A stretch of DNA of 64,000 nucleotides from Hellea sp. (GCA_013002305.1 JABDKG010000025.1:44297-108296), one strand, 5' to 3'. Positions 8,894-18,282 are shown, counted from the stretch's first letter. The notes: a model not told the origin generated them from the letters alone. Made by a program: numbers and translations.

Positions 8894-9906
8894 GATCCCG
8901 CTTTATCATTGTTTGATTGATATTTCATCTGCGGAATGCGGCGACGATAGACTTTGCGCGGCGACCAGGTATAGGCCTTTAGAAGGCTAAGCAGAGATGC
9001 GCGGCGTTTAATCCGTCCGCCGCCGGGATATTTGAAAAACCCATCCCTTATGCCTCTGAATGTCGGTTTAAACCGTCCTTTTCTAAACAAAGACCACGTC
9101 AAAGTGAACAGATTGGTCGCGATATGGAAGGGCCATAAAATCAGGAGCAGAAGTCGTGGAGTATTTTTCAAAAATGTCCAAATCCTATTCCTAGTTCCGT
9201 AATAGACCGCAAAATCCGATGCTCGTCCTGATATGCCGGAACCAACATGATCAACGATCGCGAGGTTGTTTTGGATCGCTATGCCGCCATCTCGACGTAT
9301 TCGATATGCCAAATCGACATCCTCGTGATAGGTAAAAAACCGCTCATCAAAACCGCCGAGCCTAACAAAGGTTTCGCGGTGATAAAGCGCCGCGGCGCCG
9401 CAAGGACCAAACACAGGCTGATAATCCGGTATATCGTATATGTCGTCTGCGTGGCCGCAGCCTGCCCGGTAGGCGAGGCCAAAAGCATGATAACCATCGC
9501 CAATCCCGTCCAAAAAGCCGGGATCATTGGCCATATTCTGGCGCGATCCGGCCATTTTGAGATCTGGATAGAGGTCAGGCGTCGCGAGAAGTTTTTCTAG
9601 CCAATCAGGATGAGCAAACGCATCTGGATTAAGGCAAACGATCCAATCGGCTATCGCTGATTCAGCTGCGCGATTATTTGCCGCCGCAAACCCTAAATTA
9701 TCACCAAGTTCCTGTACTTTGAACCGTTTATCCAGCTTTGTCAGAGATTTTATAGACCCATCTGTTGATCCATTATCCATGACAAAGCACTCGAAGCTCT
9801 GCTCAGTTTGCGCTTCAAGAGCTGCGATGCAGCGCCCCAAATATTCTCCGCCATTATAATTGACGATGATCATACTGGCTTTTGGACGTGGTATCGGATT
9901 GACCAT
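8890..9906 (-). CDS. Family 2 glycosyltransferase (rhamnosyltransferase-like)
   Basis: The 338-residue product has the GT-A fold signature: SMIIVNYNGGEYLGRCI at the nucleotide-binding start, VMDNGSTDGS, a DxD-like segment CLNPDAFAH, and an acceptor block FFTYHEDVDLAYRIRRDGG whose ED pair is typical of WbbL/rhamnosyl-type enzymes. The last 100 residues hold a hydrophobic stretch (RLLLLILWPFHIATNLFTL) suggesting membrane association. It likely adds a sugar to LPS O-antigen or a capsule-like polymer at the cytoplasmic face. It is the first gene of a two-gene unit with kdsD. Donor and acceptor cannot be told from sequence. Confidence 0.85.
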   Translation of the reverse strand: MVNPIPRPKASMIIVNYNGGEYLGRCIAALEAQTEQSFECFVMDNGSTDGSIKSLTKLDKRFKVQELGDNLGFAAANNRAAESAIADWIVCLNPDAFAHPDWLEKLLATPDLYPDLKMAGSRQNMANDPGFLDGIGDGYHAFGLAYRAGCGHADDIYDIPDYQPVFGPCGAAALYHRETFVRLGGFDERFFTYHEDVDLAYRIRRDGGIAIQNNLAIVDHVGSGISGRASDFAVYYGTRNRIWTFLKNTPRLLLLILWPFHIATNLFTLTWSLFRKGRFKPTFRGIRDGFFKYPGGGRIKRRASLLSLLKAYTWSPRKVYRRRIPQMKYQSNNDKAGS

Positions 9907-9944
9907 GGTTTTGCTTAGATCATGTCTGAAGGTGAGGGAACCAA

Positions 9945-9970
9945 TAAAAAAGGCCCCGACGGGCCTTTAA
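9945..9970 (-). terminator. Rho-independent terminator of the atp operon
   Basis: On the minus strand an 8-bp stem AAAGGCCC/GGGCCTTT with loop GTCG is followed by a run of T. It starts about 25 bases past the atpF stop codon, so it closes the F0 operon just before the glycosyltransferase gene. Confidence 0.88.
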
Positions 9971-9992
9971 AATTTGATTTTTTGCTTAGTCC

Positions 9993-10511
9993 CTAATTCA
10001 GGGCTTTTCCAATTCCCGCAATGCCGTCTTTTACCAGCTTGGAATGATCAGACGCTGTCAGCTTACTTTTGAGAATTTCTTCAGAGGCGGCGATGGCGAG
10101 ATCAGCGGCCTTGGCGCGAACTTCGGCAAGAGCTTGAGCTTCGGCGTTAGCGATTTTGGCTTCTGCCTGGGCAGCGCGGCGTTCAAGACGCTCTTTAAGT
10201 TCAGTCCGTAACCGTGCAGCCATATTTTCGGCGTCCTTACGGGCTTGCTGGACAATACCTTCAGCTTGTTCTTCAGCTTCTTTCTGTTTGCGTTGGTAAG
10301 ACGCGAGCAGAGCTTGGGCTTCTTCACGCAGACGGCGCGCTTCATCCAATTCGTTGGTGATTTTGTCTGCACGGGCATCCAGAGCGCTACCAAGCGCCTT
10401 GTGGGCACCTTTCCAGAACAATAAGGCCAGAAACATTACGACACAGACGGCGACCCAAAAACTCGGGTCGAGGTAAAGCGGTGTTCCGGCGGTTGCTTGG
10501 ATAAGAGGCAT
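9993..10511 (-). CDS. atpF: ATP synthase F0 subunit b
   Basis: The 172-residue product has one N-terminal membrane helix (FWVAVCVVMFLALLFWKGA, residues about 18-36) and a long charged helix rich in Ala, Glu, Lys and Arg that forms the peripheral stalk linking F0 to F1. It is the last gene of the F0 operon; the stop of the upstream b' gene lies 2 bases before its start. Alphaproteobacteria carry two different b-type chains forming a heterodimer, and this one matches the b form, with its short periplasmic N-terminus and a FW start to the membrane helix. Confidence 0.93.
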   Translation of the reverse strand: MPLIQATAGTPLYLDPSFWVAVCVVMFLALLFWKGAHKALGSALDARADKITNELDEARRLREEAQALLASYQRKQKEAEEQAEGIVQQARKDAENMAARLRTELKERLERRAAQAEAKIANAEAQALAEVRAKAADLAIAASEEILKSKLTASDHSKLVKDGIAGIGKALN

Positions 10512-10513
10512 AA

Positions 10514-11056
10514 TTAACTCTTCAACTTCGATATCGCCGAGTTGGTTTCGGCGGCAGTCGTTTTAACATTGCCGAACTTGGCGAGGATCGCGGAAATCGC
10601 ATCCTTGGCGACATTGTCGATATTGGACAGAGCTTCGCGGCGAATGTCACGAATACGCTCATCGGCTACCACCTGTTTCTTAGCAAAACTGGCTTCCGCT
10701 GTTTCAACCTCAGCCGCGATGTCGGCGTCGACGGATTTACGGGTCGTCTCGGCAATGTTATGGGCTTTCGCCTTGGCATTAGCCAAGACGCGCTCATAGG
10801 CGATAGAGGCTTCTTCTGCTTCTTTTTGCATTTGCGAGGCAACGTCTAGATCGTCGGCGATCCGGTCACCCCGTTCGCTAATCCCGGCACCAATGCGGGG
10901 CAGAATAATCCGCCATAACACCAGATATAGAAGGCCGAAACTGATCACCAGCCAGAAAATCTGGCTGCTCCAGGTCGAAAAGTCGAGTTGAGGAAGCCCG
11001 CCCGATGCCTCAGCGGCTTTAGTTGCGTCTTCAACTATCTTCGTTTCAGCTGCCAT
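10514..11056 (-). CDS. atpG: ATP synthase F0 subunit b'
   Basis: The 180-residue product opens with an Ala/Glu-rich stretch, then PQLDFSTWSSQIFWLVISFGLLYLVLWRIILPRIG, the hallmark membrane segment of the b' chain, then a long coiled stalk (ISERGDRIADDLDVASQMQKEAEEAS-). It pairs with subunit b in the peripheral stator. Naming varies (atpG, atpX or atpF2). It sits between the c subunit gene and atpF. Confidence 0.92.
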   Translation of the reverse strand: MAAETKIVEDATKAAEASGGLPQLDFSTWSSQIFWLVISFGLLYLVLWRIILPRIGAGISERGDRIADDLDVASQMQKEAEEASIAYERVLANAKAKAHNIAETTRKSVDADIAAEVETAEASFAKKQVVADERIRDIRREALSNIDNVAKDAISAILAKFGNVKTTAAETNSAISKLKS

Positions 11057-11085
11057 TACGGCCTCCGCGTAAATTTATATTCGGC

Positions 11086-11310
11086 CTAGCTGAACAGGAT
11101 GATGAATGACATCACAAAGCCGAACAGACCTGTCGCTTCACATAGGGCAAAGCCCAAGAGCAGGTTAGTCCGTTGTGAGGCAGCTGCAGAAGGATTGCGA
11201 AGCGCACCTTGCAAATAGTTACCAAACACAGTTCCGATACCGATACCGGCGCCGATAAGAGCCATAGATGCAAGGCCTGCACCGATGAACTTTGCTGCTT
11301 CTGCTTCCAT
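11086..11310 (-). CDS. atpE: ATP synthase F0 subunit c
   Basis: The 74-residue product is a two-helix hairpin of the rotor ring. Helix 1 has the Gly-rich pattern GAGIGIGTVFGNY, the polar loop is ALRNPSA, and helix 2 carries the proton-binding carboxylate in ALCEATGLFGF. Neighbouring residues do not show the sodium-type ligand set, so it is read as proton-driven. A strong AGGAGA precedes the ATG. Confidence 0.95.
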   Translation of the reverse strand: MEAEAAKFIGAGLASMALIGAGIGIGTVFGNYLQGALRNPSAAASQRTNLLLGFALCEATGLFGFVMSFIILFS

Positions 11311-11350
11311 GATAGTTCTCCTTGAAAAATGGAATAATCAGATACTTAAT

Positions 11351-12103
11351 TTAGTGATCCACATGATAGACGTCATTGAGATAGACGCAGGTTAGGATCG
11401 CGAAAACGAAGGCTTGTAGCGCTGCCACCAGAAACTCCAGGGCAACAATCGCTGTCGTACCAATAATCGGGACGATGGCCGCGCCGGCCAAGACTCCGCC
11501 GCTACCGACCAAAAAGGCGATAAAGATGGCGAATACTTTCAGCATAACGTGGCCGGCCATCATATTGGCAAACAGACGAACGCTGAGCGCGACAGGCCGG
11601 GCAATAAATGAAATAATTTCGATCGGAACGATCAGGAAATACATGATAAAGGGCAGGCCGCTTGGTGCGAAAATCTTGAAAAAGCGTGTACCGTTTTTAA
11701 TGATACCAATAACAAAAACCATACCGACAACAAAGAACGACAATGCGGCTGTGACGGCTAAATGCGACGTTGTCGTAAACGCCCAAGGGTTCATACCCAA
11801 AAGATTAGCGAACAGGATAAAGAAGAACAGGGCGAAGACGAGCGGGAAAAACTTAACCGCTTCAGGGCCGGTTGTTTCCCTGAGCATGTCCATGATGAAC
11901 TCATAACAAATTTCGCCAAAAGACTGCAGGCGCCCCGGGATGAGTTTCCGCCCGCTTCCGAGGCCAAACAAGACGATGACGCCAAGCACGGCGATCATCA
12001 TCCAGAGCGATGAGTTCGTAAACGTCGTATCAATCGGGCCGAATTTCGGGCCTTCGATGATCGGCGTGATCTCAAATTGCTTCATGGGGTCGTTTCCAGC
12101 CAC
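11351..12103 (-). CDS. atpB: ATP synthase F0 subunit a
   Basis: The 250-residue product is a polytopic membrane protein with the essential Arg in the fourth conserved helix (FIARPVALSVRLFANMMAGH) and the downstream helix FLVAALQAFVFAILTCVYLND. It forms the two proton half-channels beside the c ring. The order atpI-atpB-atpE-b'-b is that of alphaproteobacteria, in which F0 and F1 genes lie in separate operons; no F1 genes occur here. Confidence 0.95.
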   Translation of the reverse strand: MAGNDPMKQFEITPIIEGPKFGPIDTTFTNSSLWMMIAVLGVIVLFGLGSGRKLIPGRLQSFGEICYEFIMDMLRETTGPEAVKFFPLVFALFFFILFANLLGMNPWAFTTTSHLAVTAALSFFVVGMVFVIGIIKNGTRFFKIFAPSGLPFIMYFLIVPIEIISFIARPVALSVRLFANMMAGHVMLKVFAIFIAFLVGSGGVLAGAAIVPIIGTTAIVALEFLVAALQAFVFAILTCVYLNDVYHVDH

Positions 12104-12131
12104 GTCCCAATCCCTTCATTGCGAAAAAGCC

Positions 12132-12479
12132 TCAGCGCTTGCTTAGCTTTTCCAATCGTTCTTTTTCCGCGGCCTCCATTCGGAGCACCAATCGAAATGT
12201 GTTTCGGATCCCAGCGACTGTCCCTAGGACCAAACCCAATATTACAAATATCGGGCCCGTATTCGCAAAATAATCCACTCCGAAGCCAAGTCCACATCCG
12301 ATAAATACGGCGACAACCAGCTCGGTACTAATTCTCCAAGCCATGCCGAGCATTGAATTATCCGGTGCTATTTCATCTTCCCCTGAATGTTGCCGTTTGG
12401 CATCTTCAAGGCGCTGTTCAAGATCGTCTAAATCTGATGTTTTAGAGAGATTTGATGATGGACCGTTTTTACCTGACAT
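12132..12479 (-). CDS. atpI: ATP synthase assembly protein AtpI
   Basis: The 115-residue product has a charged N-terminal half (SDLDDLEQRLEDAKRQ) and two membrane helices: ISTELVVAVFIGCGLGFGVDYF and IFVILGLVLGTVAGIRNTFRLVL. This matches the AtpI/AtpZ family, which assists c-ring assembly and, in some members, magnesium transport. It is the first gene of the F0 operon and starts 28 bases before atpB. Confidence 0.9.
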   Translation of the reverse strand: MSGKNGPSSNLSKTSDLDDLEQRLEDAKRQHSGEDEIAPDNSMLGMAWRISTELVVAVFIGCGLGFGVDYFANTGPIFVILGLVLGTVAGIRNTFRLVLRMEAAEKERLEKLSKR

Positions 12480-12648
12480 AACTTTTCTTGCACCTCTGGA
12501 TAATATTGGCGAAAATCGCCTCCAGAAAGCGCGCGAAACTTACTCGCGGCGCGCGCTTAAGTCAACATTGGTCGTCTAATCTTTAAGTGTTTGAAAATGT
12601 TAGTGAAATTGATCAATTATGCAGGTGCGACAATCCTGCACACAGGGA

Positions 12649-15600
12649 CTATTCAGCGGCAACCAATTGGGCAGCTGATTCCAGTTCCATCGAGACCAGC
12701 TGCGACACGCCTTGTTCCGCCATTGTGACACCAAATAGGCGGTTCATCCGGCTCATCGTCACCGCATTGTGCGTGATTGCAATAAATTTCGTACTGGTTT
12801 GCTTGGTCATCTCATCCAAAAGGTTGCAATATCGGCTGACATTGGCGTCATCGAGCGGTGCATCGACCTCGTCGAGCACGCAAATCGGTGCTGGATTGGA
12901 TAGGAATACTGCAAATATCAGAGCGGTCGCTGTCAATGCTTGCTCGCCGCCAGACATGAGCGACATGGATCCGAGCTTTTTACCCGGAGGGCTCACCATG
13001 ATCTCCAGACCAGCTTCAAGCGGGTCATCCGATTCGGTTAGGGCAAGTGAAGCTTCGCCGCCGCCAAACAATGTCGTGAAAAGGCGAGAGAAATGACCAT
13101 TGACCGTATCAAATGCGGCCAACAGCTTTTTCCGGCCTTCAGAGTTAAGCTCATCAATTCCTTCTCGAAGTCGTGCGATTGCGGCGATCAGGTCGGCGCG
13201 CTCGTCATTCATGGCGACCAGGCGTTTTTCCTGCTCCTCGGCTTCAACATCAGCGCGAAGGTTGACCCCGCCCATTCGCTCGCGCTCGTTTTGCAGGCGT
13301 TCGAGTTTTCGTTCAATGTCACTTTCAGTTAGATTGCTCTCCGGCGAGAGATCGCCAAGTTGCTCTGTCAGTCCGCCGGGTTCGCAGTTCAGCGTTTCCA
13401 TGATGCGGGCTTTGGTTTCTTCAATCCGTTCAGCGGCTGACGTCGCGCGAGCTTCTGCTGCTGCGCGCTGTTCGCGGGCTTGTCCGTGCGCAGCCTCGGC
13501 ATCGCGTGCTGCGCTTTCAGCGCTCTTAAGATTTGTTTCCGCCTCAGCAAGATTATCGGCGGCCGATTTTCGCCGCGATTCTGCAGCTTCAAGCTCATTA
13601 AACAGCTTAGTGCGCCGAGCCTCAAATTGGTCCGGCCCGTCTGTGGCTGAGTTAAGGGCCAGCTCGGTGCCTTCGCGCCGCCCCGACAGAGTTTTGACCC
13701 GCTCAGCCGCGGTTGCGCCGCGCGTTTCCCAAGCGCCTTTTTCGTTGGTGACAGCTTCGAGACGGGACTTGCGCGCATCGGCCTCATTTTTCAGTGTTCT
13801 GTAAGCTGCGCTGGCTTCATCGGCTTCGGCTCGTGCGGCTGATAATTGCCCAAATAATTCGCTCTTGCGGGCTTCATCCTGTTCCGTGTCTTTGAAGCCC
13901 TTTTTAAATTCAAGGGCGCTGGCGCGCTGAGCGGTAACGTCGCGGATTTCCATAGAAAGCCGTTCAATTCTATCTTCAAGAGCGGTCTTTTGCGCCGTTT
14001 CGCGAGCAATATCAGTTTCGTACTGCGTCAGTGATGCCTGTGCAGCCCGCTCTTTGCGTTCAAGTTCCGGGATGGCCTGGCGCGCGGTGCGGTGCGCGTC
14101 ATCAGCGTCGCGGCGCGATTGCCGTGCTGTTTCACTGGCGCGGCGCGCGGATTCAAACACGCCGGACTTGGCTTTTATTTCAGCTTCGATATCCGAGAGG
14201 CGATTTTGCTGACCCAGACGTATTACGGCCGGTGTTTCGGCTTCGGCCTGAATTTCAAACCCATCCCAACGCATTAAATGTCCGCTTGAACTGACAAGAC
14301 GCTGTCCCGGTTTTAGGTCGGATTTCAAGGATGATATTTTACTGTCCGGCACAACCCCGATTTGGGACAGGCGGGCAGAAAGCTCAGCCGGAGCCGAGAC
14401 AAATTTGGATAGAGGTTCAGCGCCGTTGGGCAGGGATGAATTCGGAACATTCGCCCCGGTCCATTTATAGGCAGCACCTCCGCCAATCGGCGCATCGACA
14501 TCTTCGCCGAGCGCGGCAGCTAGAGCCTTTTCATAGCCTTTTTGAACGTCAAGTTTGGCCAGAGCCGGCGTCCAGTCATCGCCATCATTTCGGCGCAGGA
14601 TTTTTTCGATTGCCGATTGCTCGGCCTCGAGTTTCGAGACTTCGCTCTGAGCGGCAGATAGGGCTTCACGGGCCGACTGATCAGCCAGTTCAGCTTGCTG
14701 ACGAGCCTCCGCCAGATTTTGCTCTTTGGTTCTGGATGTCTCCAATAGATCAATAGCTTCTCGCGCACTTGCCGCGAATAAATTAGCGCTATTGTGATTG
14801 TCTCCGGCGCTGAGTCCCGCGAGCTTTTCTTCGGCGTCTTGTTTTTCGTTTTCTAGTCGTTCAAGCCGGGTTTCAGACTGATTAAGTTCGCGCTCCGCTA
14901 GTTCACGGCGGGCGTTAAGATCGGCGAGTTGACGGGTCAGCTCATTGTAAGCGTTTTCCAATTCCGAACGCGCTGAGATCGCGGCCTCTGCCGTTTGTGC
15001 GGCGTCTTCCAGCGCGGCCGTGGTGTCGGCGAGTGAGGTGAGATGATCAAATTCCGCCGATAGGCGGTCTATCGCCATATCTGCGTCCGAGACGATCCCT
15101 TGTTCGCGGGCAATATCGGTGGCGAGTTGCTCGAGCTGTTGTTCGAGTTTGCGAATTTCGCTTTTGGCCGCGTGCTCATCCTGTTCGAGCGACTCTTTGG
15201 CCGCATTGAGGCGGGCCAGTACTGCGGCCGCGATGATTTGTTCTTCGCGTTTCGGGTCAAGCGTTTCAGCCTTCTCTGCCGCCAGTCTACCGAGTTCCGA
15301 TGAGCGGGCCGCCGTATCTTGAACTTGAGCTTCGCAAACTTTGAAAGCTTCCTGAGACGCCGCCAATGTCTCAAGAGCGCTTTCCCAGCGCTTGAGCCAT
15401 AAAAGCGACTTATATTCGTTGATCTCGCCAGCGAGACGCTTATAGCGGGCCGCTTGGCGCGATTGACGCCGCAGCGATAAGAGCTGGCTTTCGATCTGGC
15501 GTATAACATCATCCAGCCGATCAAGATTGGTTTCGGCCGCGCGCAGACGAAGCTCAGCTTCGTGGCGGCGATTGTGAAGGCCGGATATGCCGGCGGCCTC

Positions 15601-16104
15601 TTCTAGAATACGGCGGCGATTGGATGGTTTGGCCGCAATTAACTCACTGATCTGTCCCTGCCGGACGAGAGCTGGAGAATTGGCTCCTGTGCTGGCATCC
15701 GCAAACAAAAGCTGCACATCTTTGGCGCGGACCGTCTTGTTATTGACCTTATAAGTGCTGCCCTTGCCGGAATTAATAATCCGCGTGACTTCAAGTGTAT
15801 CATCATCATTAAACATAGGCGGCGCGACGCGCGCACGATTGTCAATTGTCAGAGTAACATGGGCTTGGTTGCGGCCGGGGCGCTGTTTCGTGCCGTTAAA
15901 GATCACATCTTCCATGCCTTTGGCGCGCATGGCTTTGGCGGAATTAGCGCCCATAACCCAGCGTATGGCTTCAAGAAGGTTGGATTTTCCGCAGCCATTG
16001 GGGCCGACAATACCGGTTAGGCCGTGTTCAATTACAAAATCCGTCGGGTCCACAAAAGACTTAAACCCGACCAATCGGACTTGATTGAAAACAAGACCGC
16101 CCAT
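12649..16104 (-). CDS. smc: Chromosome segregation/condensation ATPase SMC
   Basis: The 1151-residue product has the full SMC plan. The N-terminal ATPase half carries KSF and Walker A GPNGCGKSN (residues 34-42) and QGQISELIAAKPSNRR. Two long coiled coils flank a hinge near residues 480-600. The C-terminal half has the signature LMSGGEQALTATAL near 1049 and Walker B ICVLDEVDAPLDD near 1074. SMC forms a ring that compacts and aligns newly replicated DNA with ScpA/ScpB, which are not in this window. It is the last gene of a four-gene unit with the DUF721 gene and two DsbA-like genes; 3 bases separate it from the previous one. Confidence 0.97.
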   Translation of the reverse strand: MGGLVFNQVRLVGFKSFVDPTDFVIEHGLTGIVGPNGCGKSNLLEAIRWVMGANSAKAMRAKGMEDVIFNGTKQRPGRNQAHVTLTIDNRARVAPPMFNDDDTLEVTRIINSGKGSTYKVNNKTVRAKDVQLLFADASTGANSPALVRQGQISELIAAKPSNRRRILEEAAGISGLHNRRHEAELRLRAAETNLDRLDDVIRQIESQLLSLRRQSRQAARYKRLAGEINEYKSLLWLKRWESALETLAASQEAFKVCEAQVQDTAARSSELGRLAAEKAETLDPKREEQIIAAAVLARLNAAKESLEQDEHAAKSEIRKLEQQLEQLATDIAREQGIVSDADMAIDRLSAEFDHLTSLADTTAALEDAAQTAEAAISARSELENAYNELTRQLADLNARRELAERELNQSETRLERLENEKQDAEEKLAGLSAGDNHNSANLFAASAREAIDLLETSRTKEQNLAEARQQAELADQSAREALSAAQSEVSKLEAEQSAIEKILRRNDGDDWTPALAKLDVQKGYEKALAAALGEDVDAPIGGGAAYKWTGANVPNSSLPNGAEPLSKFVSAPAELSARLSQIGVVPDSKISSLKSDLKPGQRLVSSSGHLMRWDGFEIQAEAETPAVIRLGQQNRLSDIEAEIKAKSGVFESARRASETARQSRRDADDAHRTARQAIPELERKERAAQASLTQYETDIARETAQKTALEDRIERLSMEIRDVTAQRASALEFKKGFKDTEQDEARKSELFGQLSAARAEADEASAAYRTLKNEADARKSRLEAVTNEKGAWETRGATAAERVKTLSGRREGTELALNSATDGPDQFEARRTKLFNELEAAESRRKSAADNLAEAETNLKSAESAARDAEAAHGQAREQRAAAEARATSAAERIEETKARIMETLNCEPGGLTEQLGDLSPESNLTESDIERKLERLQNERERMGGVNLRADVEAEEQEKRLVAMNDERADLIAAIARLREGIDELNSEGRKKLLAAFDTVNGHFSRLFTTLFGGGEASLALTESDDPLEAGLEIMVSPPGKKLGSMSLMSGGEQALTATALIFAVFLSNPAPICVLDEVDAPLDDANVSRYCNLLDEMTKQTSTKFIAITHNAVTMSRMNRLFGVTMAEQGVSQLVSMELESAAQLVAAE

Positions 16105-16107
16105 ATT

Positions 16108-16785
16108 TTACTCAGCCGCCTCGGCTTCGCTTAAGAGCGGCCCAATAACGCCATCAAAATCTTCTATTTTGAACATTTTTTTACCGGGATAACGGATGCC
16201 GTTGATAAAAAATGTTGGCGTACTGTCAACGCCAAGATCTTTGCCTTTTTTCTGAATAGCTTCATATTTGGCGCGCCATTCAGGATCTTGCGAGCATTCC
16301 TCATATTGCTGGACGGATATCCCGGAGGATTTTGCCAGCTCTTCATAAGCTTTGCGAATATTAGGTGCATTCAGAATAGCGGATTGCCGCTTGAACTGGG
16401 CGTTGATGTTTCTGAAAAACTTCTCCTCGCCGGCGCAGTTTGCAATTGTGAAGCCTGCATAATCCATGGAGTCATTAATTTCGAACTCGCGGAAGACAAA
16501 TCGGACTTTGCCGGAGTCGATATATTTGGCTTTGAAATCGGGATAGACATTATTATGCCAGTTTCCGCAGGCGCCGCAGGTGACAGACGCATATTCGACT
16601 ACTGTCACGGGCGCGCTAGCATCGCCAAGAATATGGTCGCCTTCGACAAGGAAATCGTCCGAAGACCCGGCTGTTGTCGATGCAGTCTCGTCACCGCCGC
16701 TGCCGCAAGCGGTCAAAGCCACCGCCATCATCGTCGCGATCGCAAATTTCTTTAGGCCCGAATCAAATTTCAGATATCCATTCAT
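16108..16785 (-). CDS. DsbA-like thioredoxin-fold lipoprotein (CGAC active site)
   Basis: The start at 16785 is favoured by GGGAGA 8 bases upstream; an ATG 5 codons earlier lacks one. The 225-residue product has a lipoprotein signal ending in the lipobox LTAC, then a DsbA/DSBA-oxidoreductase domain with CxxC in SVTCGACGNWH, a helical insertion, and the cis-Pro loop DSTPTFFINGIRYPG. Such proteins catalyse disulfide formation or isomerisation in the periplasm. Position between a second DsbA-like gene and smc is a common alphaproteobacterial order. Only one CxxC is present, so partner oxidation by DsbB or similar is assumed. Confidence 0.88.
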   Translation of the reverse strand: MNGYLKFDSGLKKFAIATMMAVALTACGSGGDETASTTAGSSDDFLVEGDHILGDASAPVTVVEYASVTCGACGNWHNNVYPDFKAKYIDSGKVRFVFREFEINDSMDYAGFTIANCAGEEKFFRNINAQFKRQSAILNAPNIRKAYEELAKSSGISVQQYEECSQDPEWRAKYEAIQKKGKDLGVDSTPTFFINGIRYPGKKMFKIEDFDGVIGPLLSEAEAAE

Positions 16786-16836
16786 GGTCAAGTCTCCCAT
16801 TTTCCGACGCAAAGGCAAGAATAGTGTAAGGCTTTT

Positions 16837-16850
16837 GTTAATTTATTAAC
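16837..16850. promoter_or_regulatory. Palindrome upstream of the CGAC DsbA-like gene
   Basis: A perfect 6-2-6 inverted repeat, GTTAATTTATTAAC, lies 51 bases upstream of the DsbA-like start at 16785. It overlaps a near-match to a CtrA box (TTAA-N7-CTAAC, 16846-16861). It may be an operator for a promoter inside the operon. No regulator is implied with certainty. Confidence 0.3.
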
Positions 16851-16902
16851 ATTTTCCTAACGGGACGCGGCCTATCACAGGAAAATGAGGCTATTTTATG
16901 GA

Positions 16903-17715
16903 TTAGCGGCCGCTTTTACCCGTGATCACTGAAATCAGGTGGTCTGCGGACTTATCATGGCCACTTACGGTCTCGCCATTGATGATGATTCCAGGAACGG
17001 CCTGCATGCCGGCGCCTGTCATTCTTAGGCCCGCATTTTGAAACCGGTCACTATGCGACGGATCATCAAAGCAGGCCGTGAGTTTCTCTTCTGTTTCCAG
17101 TCCGGCTTTCGCCGCTAAACTCTCTAACTTTTCCTTAATGGTACCATCTTCCAGCGCTGCAAATGTCTCGTCTTGATGAGCCATTTGATATTCGATCATG
17201 TCAAAATATTGGTTATCAGGCGCGCAGTTGGCCATAACAAAACCGGTTGCAGCCAATTGGGCGGGATTGGTTGGAATTTCGCGAAAAGCGACCTGAAGCA
17301 TACCCGTCTCAACATATCCGGATTTGATTTTAGGCCAATCTGTTGCAAACCAATCGGCGCAGTGCGGGCAGGTCACTGAGGCGTATATTATCATATTATT
17401 GGCTGCGTCTGCGGCGCCAATAACATGGTCGTCGGGCGCGATCGTATAGACATGGTCAATATCGACCTCTTGCGGCGCAATGCTATGATCATGTCCATGG
17501 TCATCGGCTCCGTGATCATGGTCGGCATGACCGGATTGATCATCCGGTGCGCTAACGGGTGTAATTTCTATTTGATCATTGGCTACTGTGTCAGTTTGCA
17601 CAGCGCCGTCATTTTCCATATTTGCCGCCTGATCGTCTTTGGCGCAGGCCGTCGTTGTCAGGCCGAGCAGAATTGCCGCCGAGATCATTGAAAATTTCTT
17701 CACAGTGTGAGCCAT
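16903..17715 (-). CDS. DsbA-like thioredoxin-fold lipoprotein with His/Asp-rich linker
   Basis: The 270-residue product has a lipoprotein signal with lipobox TTAC (residues near 21-24), an acidic linker containing GHADHDHGADDHGHDH (near residues 62-78), and a DsbA-type domain with active site SVTCPHCADW and cis-Pro loop MQAVPGIIINGE. CPHC is the classic strongly oxidising DsbA active site. The histidine-rich linker could bind Zn, Cu or Ni; the downstream paralogue lacks it. AAGGA precedes the ATG at 17715. It follows the DUF721 gene by 11 bases, so the unit reads DUF721-DsbA-DsbA-smc. Confidence 0.87.
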   Translation of the reverse strand: MAHTVKKFSMISAAILLGLTTTACAKDDQAANMENDGAVQTDTVANDQIEITPVSAPDDQSGHADHDHGADDHGHDHSIAPQEVDIDHVYTIAPDDHVIGAADAANNMIIYASVTCPHCADWFATDWPKIKSGYVETGMLQVAFREIPTNPAQLAATGFVMANCAPDNQYFDMIEYQMAHQDETFAALEDGTIKEKLESLAAKAGLETEEKLTACFDDPSHSDRFQNAGLRMTGAGMQAVPGIIINGETVSGHDKSADHLISVITGKSGR

Positions 17716-17726
17716 TTTAGCATCCT

Positions 17727-18272
17727 TTATTCTGTCCGGCCGATTGTGTGGCGTCCTAGCCGTTCCAGCGCATTCCTTACGTCAGGGTCTTTTACATTTT
17801 CCAGAGAAGATTGCAGTCTATCTGCTTCACCCGGCGTTAAGTCTTTGCGGCGTTGAACCTGACTCCCGGCTAATTGTCCATCTTTTATTTTGGACTGGAT
17901 GACTTTGATATGCCGGATATAACCCGGCCCTAAATAGCCATTCGTCTTATCAATAATTGACTGTCCCGCTGCCATGATTAATGCCGCTGCTGGTCCTGGA
18001 GCCGAAATTAAAAGCGTTCGGCCCTCCCGGCCACCCAGAAATCGGACTGGTCTCGAGATGCGCGCAAATCGAGTTCCAACAATTTCTTCCCAATGCTCGG
18101 TTAAGCCCGATCGGCCTGCACCAAATTTTGCTGACAATGGCCGCATGATTTTCGACACGGCCGACTCTGCACGCGGAACACTACGATATGCCCGTTTTCC
18201 GCGCTGTCCGGCTAACCAGCGGTTAATAGCAGCCGAATTTCTTTTGTCATTTTCAGGGTCATCCTGTTGCAT
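17727..18272 (-). CDS. DUF721/DciA-like protein
   Basis: The 181-residue product contains a DUF721 domain in residues about 40-125 (LSAKFGAGRSGLTEHWEEIVGTRFARISRPVRF then LLISAPGPAAALIMAAGQSIIDKTNGYLG). DUF721 includes DciA, the replicative helicase operator of bacteria lacking DnaC; alphaproteobacterial members next to mutY are usually annotated only as DUF721. The C-terminal tail (LTPGEADRLQSSLENVKDPDVRNALERLGR) is helical. It is divergent from mutY with only 10 bases between start codons, so the two promoters must overlap or lie inside the genes. Confidence 0.85.
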   Translation of the reverse strand: MQQDDPENDKRNSAAINRWLAGQRGKRAYRSVPRAESAVSKIMRPLSAKFGAGRSGLTEHWEEIVGTRFARISRPVRFLGGREGRTLLISAPGPAAALIMAAGQSIIDKTNGYLGPGYIRHIKVIQSKIKDGQLAGSQVQRRKDLTPGEADRLQSSLENVKDPDVRNALERLGRHTIGRTE

Positions 18273-18282
18273 GCTGCGTTAA

